Assembly: GCA_027023425.1 (NCBI GenBank)
Contig: JALVVL010000020.1
Coordinates: forward strand, 1 to 41,560
DNA length: 41,560 bases
Source of the DNA: Anaerolineales bacterium
GTDB taxonomy: Bacteria; Chloroflexota; Anaerolineae; Anaerolineales; DRMV01
Reading direction: 5' to 3'
Shown: positions 8,560 through 16,532 of the stretch, one piece after another
How the letters are laid out: every line of letters starts with the position of its first letter
Numbering within the stretch: the first letter of the stretch is position 1
The notes under the pieces: generated by a model
Seen by the model: only the letters and a program-made list of their open reading frames with translations
Databases searched by the model: none
Told to the model about the DNA's origin: nothing
Translations under genes and position numbers: made by a program

Positions 8560-8612
8560 GGAATTAGGAATTGCGAATTAGGAATTAAGGATTGCGAATT
8601 AGGAATTAGGAG
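8560..8612 (+). repeat. GAATTAGG array, left arm of the small-gene cassette
   Basis: Degenerate 8-base units (GAATTAGG, ATTGCGAATTAGG) fill the gap between the fadN stop and the four-helix-bundle gene. The array beyond that gene (9038-9120) is largely built from the reverse-complement type unit (GCAATTCGC), so the gene sits between roughly inverted arms. Confidence 0.75.
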
Positions 8613-8629
8613 TGCATGAGGGATTAGGG

Positions 8630-9037
8630 ATGGCGGAGCAGGAGCGTTCTTTTGATGAATGGGAACGGGAGGTTTTGCCGGAACTGCGGCGCTCCCCACT
8701 GTGGAAAAGCACGGTGTATCGCAAGGCGATGTACCTTTATGACTTGGCATGGGTTGACTGTGATGTGCTAAAGGCGGATTTCCGTGGGCGTTCATTAGCC
8801 GATCAACTGATCCGGAGTGTGGGAAGTGTGGCCGCAAATCTGGAAGAAGCCTTTGGCCGCGGTGTTCAGACTGCCGACGCTCGCCGCATTCTGCGGATTT
8901 CGTTAGGCGAAGCCCGTGAGGCGCGGGGATGGTATTTGCGTGCCCGTCGTTTGCTCCCCGCCGACTTGCTTCAACGCCGCATTGCGCTCTTGGACGAAAT
9001 CATCCGCCTGTTGGTCGTTTCCATCCACCGTCCCTAA
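8630..9037 (+). CDS. Four-helix-bundle protein, S23/IVP-like
   Basis: The protein is about 135 residues and all-helical, with the family core: YRKAMYLYDLAW near the N-terminus, DQLIRSVGSVAANLEEAFGR in the middle, and LRISLGEAREARGWYLRARR. This matches the four-helix-bundle family first found in 23S rRNA intervening sequences and related to Avd proteins of diversity-generating retroelements. The biochemical role is unknown. ATG 8630 with GAGGGA six bases upstream is preferred; GTG 8612 would add six residues. It interrupts an otherwise contiguous beta-oxidation operon and is flanked by low-complexity arrays in inverse orientation, which suggests insertion as a cassette. No rRNA or reverse transcriptase gene is nearby. 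Confidence 0.85.
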   Translation: MAEQERSFDEWEREVLPELRRSPLWKSTVYRKAMYLYDLAWVDCDVLKADFRGRSLADQLIRSVGSVAANLEEAFGRGVQTADARRILRISLGEAREARGWYLRARRLLPADLLQRRIALLDEIIRLLVVSIHRP

Positions 9038-9133
9038 CCTCGTAACTCGCCATTCGCCATTCGCCATTCGCAACTCGCAATTCGCAATTCGCAATTCATA
9101 ACTCGCAACTCACTACTCCCAAGGAGTGTTCTT
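9038..9133. repeat. CGCAATTCGC array, right arm of the small-gene cassette
   Basis: Degenerate 8-base units CATTCGCC, GCAATTCGC and AACTCGC run from just after the small gene to the fadA ribosome binding site (AAGGAGTG, about 9120). The units are the reverse-complement type of those on the left side of the gene. Confidence 0.75.
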
Positions 9134-10339
9134 ATGATAACCACCACCCCCGACCCCACCCGCGAACCCGTCATCGTCGCCGCGACCCGCACCGCTGTGG
9201 GCAAGGCGCGCAAGGGTAGTTTGGTGACGGTGCGCCCCGATGAGATGGCCGCCGCGGTCATTCAGGAACTGCTGCGCCGCGCGCCGGCCGTCAAACCGGA
9301 AGACATCCAAGATGTGATTTTCGGCTGTGCCTTCCCCGAAGGCGAACAGGGCATGAACGTCGCCCGCATCGCGTTGCTACGCGCTGGTCTGCCTACCAGC
9401 GTGCCCGGCGAAACCATCAACCGCTTTTGCTCTTCGGGCTTGCAGAGCATCGCCCACGCGGCTTTTGCCATCATGTCCGGCCAGTTGGAGGTTGCTATCG
9501 CTGGCGGCACCGAATCCATGACCATGGTGCCGATGACCAGCAACAAATTCGCTCCCAACCCCAAACTGGCGGCCGATTGGCCCGGCGTTTACCTCAGCAT
9601 GGGCTTGACCGCGGAGCGCGTCGCCGAGCAGTTCGGCATCAGCCGCGAAGACCAAGACCGCTTTGCCCTGCGCAGCAACCGCCGCGCTGCCGCCGCGGTG
9701 GATTCCGGCCGCTTTGATGAGGAAATCACCCCGTTGGAAGTGGAAGTCAAGCAAGCCACCGACGACGGCGAAGTGGTCACCAAGAAGTTCGTCTTCAAGC
9801 GCGACGAAGGCCCCCGCCGCGACACCAGCATGGAAGCCTTAGCCCGCCTCAAGCCCGTGTTCAAAGTGGGCGGCACGGTCACTGCGGGCAACTCTTCGCA
9901 GATGTCCGACGGCGCGGCCGCGCTGCTCATCATGTCCCGCGCCAAAGCCGAGGCGCTGGGCTTGAAGCCGATGGCGCGCTTCGTCTCTTTCGCCGTGGCG
10001 GGCGTGGACCCCGAAATCATGGGCATCGGCCCCATGTACGCCGTGCCCAAAGCCCTCAAACTGGCCGGGCTTTCGCTGGACGACATCGGTCTGATAGAAT
10101 TGAACGAAGCCTTTGCCTCGCAGTCGCTGGCCGTCATCCGCAACCTTGGGCTGAACGAGGAAATCGTGAACGTCAACGGCGGCGCGATCGCCCTCGGCCA
10201 CCCGTTGGGTTGCACCGGCGCGAAACTGACCACGCAAATCATTTACGAAATGAAGCGCCGCGAGGTCCAATTTGGCTTGGTGACCATGTGCATCGGCGGC
10301 GGCATGGGCGCGGCCGGCGTGTTCGAAAATTTGCAGTGA
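9134..10339 (+). CDS. fadA: Acetyl-CoA C-acyltransferase (thiolase)
   Basis: This 401-residue thiolase would cleave 3-ketoacyl-CoA to acetyl-CoA and a shortened acyl-CoA, the last step of beta-oxidation. The acylated Cys is in NRFCSSGLQ (Cys about 99). The catalytic His lies in [12 protein letters not shown] and the second Cys in [11 protein letters not shown] near the C-terminus. NEAFASQ is also present. Length matches the family. ATG 9134 follows AAGGAGTG. It forms the FadA part of the fadN-fadA pair, interrupted here by the four-helix-bundle cassette, and is followed 100 bases later by an SCP2 gene. Confidence 0.93.
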   Translation: MITTTPDPTREPVIVAATRTAVGKARKGSLVTVRPDEMAAAVIQELLRRAPAVKPEDIQDVIFGCAFPEGEQGMNVARIALLRAGLPTSVPGETINRFCSSGLQSIAHAAFAIMSGQLEVAIAGGTESMTMVPMTSNKFAPNPKLAADWPGVYLSMGLTAERVAEQFGISREDQDRFALRSNRRAAAAVDSGRFDEEITPLEVEVKQATDDGEVVTKKFVFKRDEGPRRDTSMEALARLKPVFKVGGTVTAGNSSQMSDGAAALLIMSRAKAEALGLKPMARFVSFAVAGVDPEIMGIGPMYAVPKALKLAGLSLDDIGLIELNEAFASQSLAVIRNLGLNEEIVNVNGGAIALGHPLGCTGAKLTTQIIYEMKRREVQFGLVTMCIGGGMGAAGVFENLQ

Positions 10340-10439
10340 AAGAAAAAACCACAGATTCCACAGATTTCACAGAAAACAAAGAGGACAAATCTGTGTCAAT
10401 CGGTGAAATCTGTGGATCCCGTCACAAAGGAGTGAAACG

Positions 10440-10769
10440 ATGAGCGAGATTACCGTGAAAGAATTGATGGAGCGTATGCCCAAGGCTTTCCTGCCCGAAA
10501 AGGCCAAGGGCGTGGAAGCCGTAATCCAGTACCACCTCAGCGGCGAAGAAGGCGGCGACTGGATCATCGCCATCAAAGACGGCCAATGCACCGTGGAAGA
10601 GGGCGTGGCCGAAAACCCCACCCTCACCTTGGAAGCCGACGCGCAGGATTACAAAGACGTCATCCTCGGCAAACTGGACGGCATGGCCGCCTTTATGCAG
10701 GGCAAGTTGAAGTTGAAGGGCAACCTCAACTTGGCCATGAAGTTGACCAGTTTCTTCAAGATGCGCTAA
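10440..10769 (+). CDS. SCP2 sterol-carrier-like lipid-binding protein
   Basis: This 109-residue single-domain protein has the SCP2 pattern: an N-terminal amphipathic helix (VKELMERMPKAF), a beta sheet with YHLSGEEGGDWIIAIKDG, NPTLTLEADAQDYKDVILGKLDGMAAFMQGKLKLKG split over the middle, and a C-terminal LNLAMKLTSFF helix. Such proteins bind acyl-CoA or other lipids in a hydrophobic pocket. Position at the end of the beta-oxidation genes suggests a substrate carrier or acyl-CoA buffer. The ribosome binding site AAGGAG precedes ATG 10440. An ACAGATT-type array fills 10343-10425. A terminator follows the gene. Confidence 0.88.
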   Translation: MSEITVKELMERMPKAFLPEKAKGVEAVIQYHLSGEEGGDWIIAIKDGQCTVEEGVAENPTLTLEADAQDYKDVILGKLDGMAAFMQGKLKLKGNLNLAMKLTSFFKMR

Positions 10770-10794
10770 AAAGCCCATAAACGCCGTGTAAGCA

Positions 10795-10825
10795 GGGGAC
10801 GCCGAAAGCGCGTCCTCTGTCTTTT
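10795..10825 (+). terminator. Intrinsic terminator of the beta-oxidation operon
   Basis: The stem GGGGACGC/GCGTCCTC (one G-T wobble) with loop CGAAAGC is followed by TGTCTTTTT. It lies 25 bases after the SCP2 stop codon. Confidence 0.75.
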
Positions 10826-10863
10826 TGGGCGTGGCACGGTCGGCTTTTCCAACACAAGCCTGC

Positions 10864-10892
10864 TTGACATTTTCGTTTGGTTAGATTATTCT
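10864..10892 (+). promoter_or_regulatory. Sigma-70-type promoter of the ArsR-type regulator and MFS gene
   Basis: A consensus -35 TTGACA (10864-10869) and a -10 TATTCT (10887-10892) are separated by exactly 17 bases. The downstream half overlaps the palindrome at 10879-10898. Confidence 0.8.
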
Positions 10893-10898
10893 CTAACC
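10879..10898. promoter_or_regulatory. Operator palindrome GGTTAGA-N6-TCTAACC
   Basis: Perfect 7-bp arms with a 6-base spacer cover the -10 of the promoter in front of the ArsR-type gene, the usual place for a repressor site. The same arms and the same spacer length recur at 14300-14319 upstream of the ABC exporter genes. Confidence 0.75.
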
Positions 10899-10912
10899 GG
10901 AAGGAACGGAAA

Positions 10913-11974
10913 ATGGAATGGCAGACTGATGTGGGAACGGCTTACGATTTGTGGATGAGCCTGCATGTTTTGCACCACCCAAGCGACTTCGGCCTGCGGC
11001 GCCCGTGGGCGGCAGGGGTGAGAGCGCGCCTGCCAGAGCCTGAGCGGCAAGTGCTCGCAGAAGTCACTACCGTCATGCCTTTCCCCTTTCCTTGGGTGGC
11101 GAGTTTGGATGGGGAAAAGAGTGCCGAGTGCGCTTTGGAAGCGCTCGCGGCTTTGCCCGCCGAAAAGCGTTTGCCTGCCCTTTTCATATTGCCCGAAATG
11201 CCCCCTGAGGCGGCGGAAATTTGGCGGCGAGTGGCCGAAAGCGGCAAATGGGACGACCAAGACTTGAAAAAACTTCGCTCGGTTTATGCTCGCTTTTTCG
11301 CCAAAAAAGGTCGCAAATTCCCAATAGAAGACCGCCTGCGTTTGTTTGCCAATTCAGCCGAAATTGGAGAAAAATACCTCCGAGCGCTGAAAACTTACCA
11401 CCGAGTTTTCTTTGCTGAGGAGGAGGAACGGATTTTGCCCGCGCTGGAAAACGCGGTCAATACCGCCGCCGAACTGCTGGAGAAGTCGGGGCCCGAGCAG
11501 GCGCTGGAAAAGTTAACTCAGGGGCTGAATTTGCCTGCGGCGCTTGCTATGAAAAGGCTGGTTTTAGCGCCCTCTTACTGGAGCACGCCGCTTATCGTGT
11601 TTCACCGCCTTAGCCCCGATACCGGCCTGCTGGTGTTTGGGGCGCGTCCTCAGGGCGATTCGCTGGTGCCGGGTGAAGAAATTCCCACCGCTGTTATGCG
11701 CGGGCTGCGTGCGCTTGATAACCCCACCCGCCTGCGTATCTTGAGGTACTTAGCCGAGCGGCCAACCTCCCCTTCACAATTGGCGCGCCGCCTGCGCTTG
11801 CGTCTGCCCACGGTTTTGCACCACTTGCACGTCTTGCGCCTTGCTGGCTTAGTTTCGCTAAACCTCAGCGAGGGGGAAAGGCTTTATTCCGCCCGCCGCG
11901 AGCAATTTGGGAAAGTGTGGGAAGTGCTTCAAGCATTCCTGCAGGGCGAGCCAAGGCAGGGTGGCAAAAAGTGA
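10913..11974 (+). CDS. ArsR-family transcriptional regulator with large N-terminal domain
   Basis: The protein has about 353 residues. A winged-helix ArsR domain occupies the C-terminal third (about 255-345: ALDNPTRLRILRYLAE, SPSQLARRLRL, then the recognition helix PTVLHHLHVLRLAGLV). The N-terminal 240 residues are mostly helical and carry no motif I recognise; they could bind a ligand. ATG 10913 is preferred because it follows AAGGAACG; an upstream TTG at 10877 lies inside the promoter. Its stop overlaps the MFS start by four bases, so the two are translationally coupled. The palindrome over its promoter suggests autorepression. A transported compound, perhaps a drug or metabolite, is the likely signal. 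Confidence 0.8.
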   Translation: MEWQTDVGTAYDLWMSLHVLHHPSDFGLRRPWAAGVRARLPEPERQVLAEVTTVMPFPFPWVASLDGEKSAECALEALAALPAEKRLPALFILPEMPPEAAEIWRRVAESGKWDDQDLKKLRSVYARFFAKKGRKFPIEDRLRLFANSAEIGEKYLRALKTYHRVFFAEEEERILPALENAVNTAAELLEKSGPEQALEKLTQGLNLPAALAMKRLVLAPSYWSTPLIVFHRLSPDTGLLVFGARPQGDSLVPGEEIPTAVMRGLRALDNPTRLRILRYLAERPTSPSQLARRLRLRLPTVLHHLHVLRLAGLVSLNLSEGERLYSARREQFGKVWEVLQAFLQGEPRQGGKK

Positions 11975-13245
11975 GCGCCCGTTTTCCCGAGGTTGTGAGG
12001 AAAACCGCCGCCGGGTATTGGGGTCGCGTCCGCGGTTTCAACCAAAACGCCCGCCTTTACCTGCTCAGCGCCGCCATAGCAGGCGTGGGAACGGGGGTGT
12101 TTCGCCTGCTGTTCAATCCGTATGCCCTTGCTCTTGGCTTCACCAAGGCAAATTTGGGGGAATTTGCCAGCGCAGTGAACATGACCGCTCTTGTAGTCTC
12201 TCTGCCTTTGGGGTTGCTGGCCGATGTGTTGGGGCGCAAACGGGCGCTGGTATTGCGCTCCGCTTCCCTCGGGCTTGGGGTTTCGCTAATTGTCTTCTTC
12301 CACACATATTTTGCCCTGCTGGCAGGCAATGTACTGGTGGGCGTAGGGCTCAGCCTGCTGCGCGTCGTGCAAAGCCCTTTTTTGGCAGAAAACAGCACCC
12401 CGGCCAACCGGCCATACCTTTTTAGCCTAACCTCGGCGACGCGCATGGCGGCCATGTTTGTGGGCAACCTCGTCGGCGGCGCTCTTCCACACTTCTTCGG
12501 CGCGCATTTCGGCATCGCCATTTCTCAACCAGTGCGCCCCTATGTTTACAGCATCGGCCTTGCCGCTGTGGCAATATGGGCGAGCGTTTTCCCGCTTTTT
12601 GCGCTGACGGACAAAACCCCTCATCGTCATTCCAAAGCCGAAATTCTTGCTCCAATTGCGCACATGGTCAGACAGCGCGGTATCGTGGCAAAAGTGGCCG
12701 CGCCGTACCTGCTGATTTCATTCGGGGCAGGCCTATTTATGCCGTTTATGAACGTGTTTTACATGCAAAAGTTCCACCTTTCCACTGCCGAGGTGGGCAC
12801 TTTGTTTGCGCTTGGGTCATTGATGATGGGGGCAGGCTTTTTCATCGCCCCGCCGTTGGCCGACAAACTCGGGAAGGTGCGGTTGGTTGCCCTTTCGCAA
12901 GGCTTGTCCATTCCATTTTTGGCTATTATGGGATTTGCCCCTTGGTATTGGCTTAGCGCGTTGGGCTACTTGATGCGCCTCCTTTTGATGAACATGAGCA
13001 ACCCCCAATACAACGCTTTTGTCATGGAGCAAGTAAGCGAAGAAAGCCGCGCTCTCACCAGCAGCACGCTGAGCATGATCTGGAACTTCGGCAGGGCAAT
13101 AAGCCCCCTCGCGGCCGGTTACATTTGGGAAAAATTTGGCTTTTCCCCCTTGTTCGTTGGGGCAGGAGTGCTCTATTCCTTCGCCGTGGCCTTGTACGTT
13201 CCCTTCTTTTTGCTGAAGGGGAAGGGAAAAGTCCCCAGCGGCTGA
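11971..13245 (+). CDS. Major facilitator superfamily transporter
   Basis: This membrane protein of about 424 residues has roughly 12 predicted transmembrane helices. MFS motif A is visible after the second helix as GLLADVLGRKRAL. The central loop contains TDKTPHRHSK and separates two six-helix halves, the second starting with PYLLISFGAGLFMPF. It is probably an exporter, but the substrate cannot be read from sequence. GTG 11971 overlaps the regulator stop (GTGA), which supports this start over an upstream ATG at 11917 inside the regulator gene. Regulation is probably by the coupled ArsR-type protein. Confidence 0.87.
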   Translation: MSARFPEVVRKTAAGYWGRVRGFNQNARLYLLSAAIAGVGTGVFRLLFNPYALALGFTKANLGEFASAVNMTALVVSLPLGLLADVLGRKRALVLRSASLGLGVSLIVFFHTYFALLAGNVLVGVGLSLLRVVQSPFLAENSTPANRPYLFSLTSATRMAAMFVGNLVGGALPHFFGAHFGIAISQPVRPYVYSIGLAAVAIWASVFPLFALTDKTPHRHSKAEILAPIAHMVRQRGIVAKVAAPYLLISFGAGLFMPFMNVFYMQKFHLSTAEVGTLFALGSLMMGAGFFIAPPLADKLGKVRLVALSQGLSIPFLAIMGFAPWYWLSALGYLMRLLLMNMSNPQYNAFVMEQVSEESRALTSSTLSMIWNFGRAISPLAAGYIWEKFGFSPLFVGAGVLYSFAVALYVPFFLLKGKGKVPSG

Positions 13246-13265
13246 GCCTTTTGGAGCGCTTTATC

Positions 13266-13502
13266 CTATTCTGAAACCAAGGATGAAATTTGCTTGGCCG
13301 CGCCAATCAGCACCATAGCAAGTTTTATCCCTTCTTTGGCGCTAAAGTTAGCCTTTTTACGCTCCGCAAGTGCATGGGCAACGGCCACTCCGAGCAAAGC
13401 GCCCGCAATGCCGCCTACAACGAGCGTAATCACGTATTCGGTCGTGTTTTCTTGGGGCAAATTCTGTTCTGAGATTGTGAGATTTTCCTGTTCCGTGCTC
13501 AT
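13266..13502 (-). CDS. Small membrane-anchored protein, function unknown
   Basis: This 78-residue protein has a polar, acidic N-terminus (MSTEQENLTISEQN), one glycine-rich transmembrane helix (about 24-45: YVITLVVGGIAGALLGVAVA), and a Lys-rich then amphipathic C-terminal tail (KKANFSAKEGIK). The layout recalls YtxH-type proteins, but I cannot assign the family. Its ATG overlaps the stop of the upstream gene by four bases (ATGA), so both are translated together. It converges with the MFS gene. Confidence 0.7.
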   Translation of the reverse strand: MSTEQENLTISEQNLPQENTTEYVITLVVGGIAGALLGVAVAHALAERKKANFSAKEGIKLAMVLIGAAKQISSLVSE

Positions 13503-13975
13503 CTGTTTCTCCTCAGAGGGGGTTTGTCGGTCAGTGAGCGAAAAAGCGCCGTGATTGCGGAAGCGGTACTCTGGATTTTGATAATCGGCAAGGCCGATTT
13601 CACAGCCGCTTTGTTCAGGCTTCTTTGGATGTTTGCCAGGGCAACGAGGATGTTTTCGGTGAAGGACGGGGTTGTGGCCGTTAGCCGCGCCGTAAAGTAG
13701 ATGGCGATGCCGAGCACGGCCAAAATTGGCAGACCGCCCAAAAGGCATAGCGCTGAAGCGAAAATTATTGTGACCGAAGCGGCTTTGTGCACCCCAACTC
13801 CGCGAGGCACGAAAAATGCCACCGCCGCTCCGCCAAACAACACAAGCGCGGCGCCCGCCACCGGCAGAAAGACGCTTTTCAGCCGGTCGCGTTTGTGGGC
13901 GTTCAAGGCCGCTTGTTGAGCGCTCCGCACTGCTGTTTCTTGCTCTTCCCAAGGCCACTGCCGGGTTGGAGGCAT
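13499..13975 (-). CDS. Two-helix membrane protein, function unknown
   Basis: This 158-residue protein has a cytosolic-type N-terminus rich in Gln and Ala (WPWEEQETAVRSAQQAALNAHKRDR) and two adjacent transmembrane helices (about 34-55 and 66-93). The C-terminal region is amphipathic (NIQRSLNKAAVKSALPII). GGAGA lies upstream of ATG 13975. It is coupled by a 4-base overlap to the 78-residue membrane protein downstream, and the pair may form one complex. A TACAAT -10-like hexamer lies about 30 bases upstream. Confidence 0.7.
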   Translation of the reverse strand: MPPTRQWPWEEQETAVRSAQQAALNAHKRDRLKSVFLPVAGAALVLFGGAAVAFFVPRGVGVHKAASVTIIFASALCLLGGLPILAVLGIAIYFTARLTATTPSFTENILVALANIQRSLNKAAVKSALPIIKIQSTASAITALFRSLTDKPPLRRNR

Positions 13976-14714
13976 GACGTGTCTCCTTAATCTTGTGAGA
14001 TGCCTTTATTGTACCCGAATTGTTGCTCGCTCGCAGGAGAATTTCAGCGCGGCACGAGTGTGCTCTTTAGGAGACCTTTGGTTGAAATTTTTGTTTTAGG
14101 GGTCACGCAGTTCTCCCCTTTGTGTCACCGCGGGGCAGTCACCCCACTATCTGGGGGATGGCTTCGCTGCCTGCAGCGGCTCGCCATGACGTGAAAACGA
14201 GCGCTTCTCCGAGCAATTGCGTAAGTCCTATGCTTATTTTGGCCTCTTTTGAGGTAAAATTGGAAGTGCTGAGCCAAGGGCTTTTTCTTTTGAGTACTTG
14301 GTTAGATATTTGTCTAACCCCGCTGAGAAAATCACAGAGTAACGCAGAGAGCGCAAAGGAGAAACCACAGATTACACAGATTAGCACAGATTTTTCTGCG
14401 GAATCTGCGAAATCTGTAGTTTCACAAAATCAATCGGTGCAAATCTGTGCAAATCGGTGGATAAGGGCGCCAAGGACGCCAAGGACACAAAGGGCGCCAA
14501 GGATTAACGCAGAGGCGCAGAGAAAGCAAAGAACGCAAAGAAAAGTTTTTCTGTGTTCTCTGTAAATTTCTGTGTTTTCTGTGGTTTTCTTTTTCAATCG
14601 GTGTAAATCTGTGCCAATCGGTGGATGAAATAAACCACAGATTACACAGATTAGCGCAGATTTTTTCCTGCGGAATCTGTGGTTTGTTACATTCGTGTGG
14701 AAAGAGGTTTTTGA
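13976..14714. repeat. Long leader and repeat region before the ABC exporter genes
   Basis: The stretch begins with a dispersed 80-bp repeat (14151-14229, another copy at 32028-32107), then the operator-like palindrome at 14300-14319. About 370 bases of arrays follow: ACAGATT units with inverse AATCTGCG arms, CGCAGAG units, CGCCAAGGA units and ACACAGAA/TTCTGTGTT units. No gene is visible. If transcription starts near the palindrome, the exporter mRNA has a leader of almost 400 bases made of these repeats. Confidence 0.7.
14300..14319. promoter_or_regulatory. Second copy of the operator GGTTAGA-N6-TCTAACC
   Basis: The arms are identical to those at 10879-10898, again with a 6-base spacer; only the spacer differs. 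A TTGAGT hexamer (14290-14295) lies just upstream and could be a -35. The nearest downstream gene on this strand is the first ABC exporter subunit at 14715, so the ArsR-type regulator probably controls it. Confidence 0.7.
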
Positions 14715-16481
14715 ATGCAAGCCGAACTTTCGTTGCACACTGAGTTTTCGCCGCCGCGACAATACCGCACCTGCCGCAAAAGCGCGGTTTGCTGGGTTGC
14801 CTCGCACGCGCTGCGCCAGTGGCCGTTGATTTTGGTATTGATTGCCGGGGCTTTGGGCAACGCCGCGTTGGCCGCTTATGTGCCCGTCATCGTGGGCAAG
14901 GCTTTCAACGCGGTGCTTGCTCATCCGCCGCGGATTTCTTACCTCAAAGTCGCCGCCGCGCTCATCGCCGGCAGTCAGATTTTGCGCGGCGTGCTCCAGT
15001 TTGCGCGCAATTTCGGCGCCGAAATGATTGCCCAGCGCATTGAGCGCGATATTCGCGATGAGTTTTACATTTCCCTGCTGGGCAAGAGCATGACCTTCCA
15101 CAACCTGCAATCAATCGGGGATTTGATGGCGCGCGCCACCAACGACGTGCGCGAAGTCAACCTGATGTTCAGCCCCGGCCTCAACCTTGTCATCGGCTCG
15201 GCAAACTTCATGATAATGCCGCTTTTGTTTGCGCCGCGCTACCACCCTGCGTTGGTTTTAGCGCCCTCGGTTTTCATTGTGGCGTATGTGTTGATGCTCT
15301 GGCAGTATTTGCACGAACTCCGCCCGATTAGCGATGAGGTGCGCGCCTCGTTTGGACGCATGAACACGCGTCTCGCCGAGGCGCTGGACGGTATTGAAAC
15401 CGTCAAAGGCGCGGCGCAAGAGCGGGGCGAAGCCCTGCGCTTTGGCAAGCATGCCCGTGCCTTCCGCGATGCCTTTGTCCGCCAAGGGGATGTGGAAGCG
15501 CGCTTTCTGCCCTTGCTTTTGCTCGGCGTGGTGGAGGCGCTCGGCTTAGGGCACGCTCTTTACCTCTTCCGCGCCGGCGCACTCAATACAGGGCAGGTTG
15601 TGGGCTACTTTGGCTTGCTCCAACTTTTCGGCTTTCCCACTTTTGTTTCGTTGTTTGCCTACTCGCAGGTTTCGCTTGGGCTGGCAAGCGCCCGCCGCAT
15701 TTTGGAAATCATCAACAAAGACACTCCCCTTGACCAGAACCTCGGCGGCTATTCCGCGCCGATGCGCGGCGAGGTCGCCTTCCGCCATGTGGATTTTGAG
15801 TATGTGGAAGGCAAGCCCGTCCTGCACGACATTACATTCACTGCGAAGCCCGGAATGCGCGTTGCGGTGGTTGGGCAAACCGGCGCGGGCAAGACCACGC
15901 TGGTGCGTCTAATCAACCGCACTTACGACGTGACCGCTGGCGCGGTGCTGGTTGACGGCGTGGATGTGCGGGATTGGGATTTAGAGGCTTTGCGGCGGCA
16001 AATTTCCATCATTGAACAGGATATTTTCCTTTTCTCGCGCACGATTGCCGAGAACATCGCGTTTGGCAAGCCGGATGCGACGCGCGAAGAAATCATTGCC
16101 GCGGCGAAGATGGCGCAGGCGCACGATTTCATCATGAGTTTCAAAGACGGCTACGACACGGTAATCGGCGAGCGCGGCGTCAACCTTTCTGGCGGACAGC
16201 GCCAGCGTTTGGCGTTGGCGCGCGCCTTCCTCACCGACCCGCGCATTCTCATTCTTGATGATTCCACCAGTGCCATAGATTCTGAGACCGAAGACAAAAT
16301 CCAGCGGGCAATTTTTGCGGCGGCGCGCGGCCGCACCACTTTCATCATCACCCACCGCCTCTCCCAAATCCGCTGGGCAGACCTCATCCTCGTTCTGCGC
16401 AAGGGGCGCTTGGTCGCCGCAGGCACTCACGAGGAATTGATGCAAACCTCGGAGGCGTATCGGAGGATTTTTGAGCGGTAA
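14715..16481 (+). CDS. ABC exporter half-transporter with degenerate ATP site
   Basis: This 588-residue subunit has a six-helix membrane domain (about 30-340) and an ATPase domain (about 350-588). The ATPase has Walker [10 protein letters not shown], signature [16 protein letters not shown], Walker [13 protein letters not shown] and H-loop THRLSQ. The residue after Walker B is Asp where the catalytic Glu is expected. The partner encoded next has the canonical Glu but an altered signature. In heterodimeric exporters such as TM287/288 and LmrCD, the same pattern gives one active and one degenerate site. It probably exports drugs, lipids or peptides. The start follows AGAGG. Regulation is probably through the palindrome at 14300. 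Confidence 0.9.
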   Translation: MQAELSLHTEFSPPRQYRTCRKSAVCWVASHALRQWPLILVLIAGALGNAALAAYVPVIVGKAFNAVLAHPPRISYLKVAAALIAGSQILRGVLQFARNFGAEMIAQRIERDIRDEFYISLLGKSMTFHNLQSIGDLMARATNDVREVNLMFSPGLNLVIGSANFMIMPLLFAPRYHPALVLAPSVFIVAYVLMLWQYLHELRPISDEVRASFGRMNTRLAEALDGIETVKGAAQERGEALRFGKHARAFRDAFVRQGDVEARFLPLLLLGVVEALGLGHALYLFRAGALNTGQVVGYFGLLQLFGFPTFVSLFAYSQVSLGLASARRILEIINKDTPLDQNLGGYSAPMRGEVAFRHVDFEYVEGKPVLHDITFTAKPGMRVAVVGQTGAGKTTLVRLINRTYDVTAGAVLVDGVDVRDWDLEALRRQISIIEQDIFLFSRTIAENIAFGKPDATREEIIAAAKMAQAHDFIMSFKDGYDTVIGERGVNLSGGQRQRLALARAFLTDPRILILDDSTSAIDSETEDKIQRAIFAAARGRTTFIITHRLSQIRWADLILVLRKGRLVAAGTHEELMQTSEAYRRIFER

Positions 16482-16532
16482 GGCCGTAGCACTGTAGCAC
16501 CGTAGCACCATTCAACCTCCCTCGGAGTTCTC
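16482..16532 (+). repeat. Short GTAGCACC tandem array
   Basis: Three degenerate copies of a GTAGCAC-type unit lie between the two ABC genes. CGGAG serves as the ribosome binding site of the second gene. Confidence 0.5.

Noticed and set aside
8630-9037. Part of a diversity-generating retroelement or a 23S rRNA intervening sequence
   Set aside because: The protein is related to those families, but there is no reverse transcriptase, variable repeat or rRNA gene in the window.
13266-13958. A 230-codon open frame on the minus strand covering both small membrane proteins
   Set aside because: Only the last 78 codons look like protein with a membrane helix. The upstream part is in another frame of the 158-residue gene, which has its own start and ribosome binding site.
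14340-14480. CRISPR-like array of ACAGATT and CGCAGAG repeats
   Set aside because: Units are 7-10 bases, degenerate and directly adjacent, with no unique spacers of 30-40 bases and no cas genes in the window.
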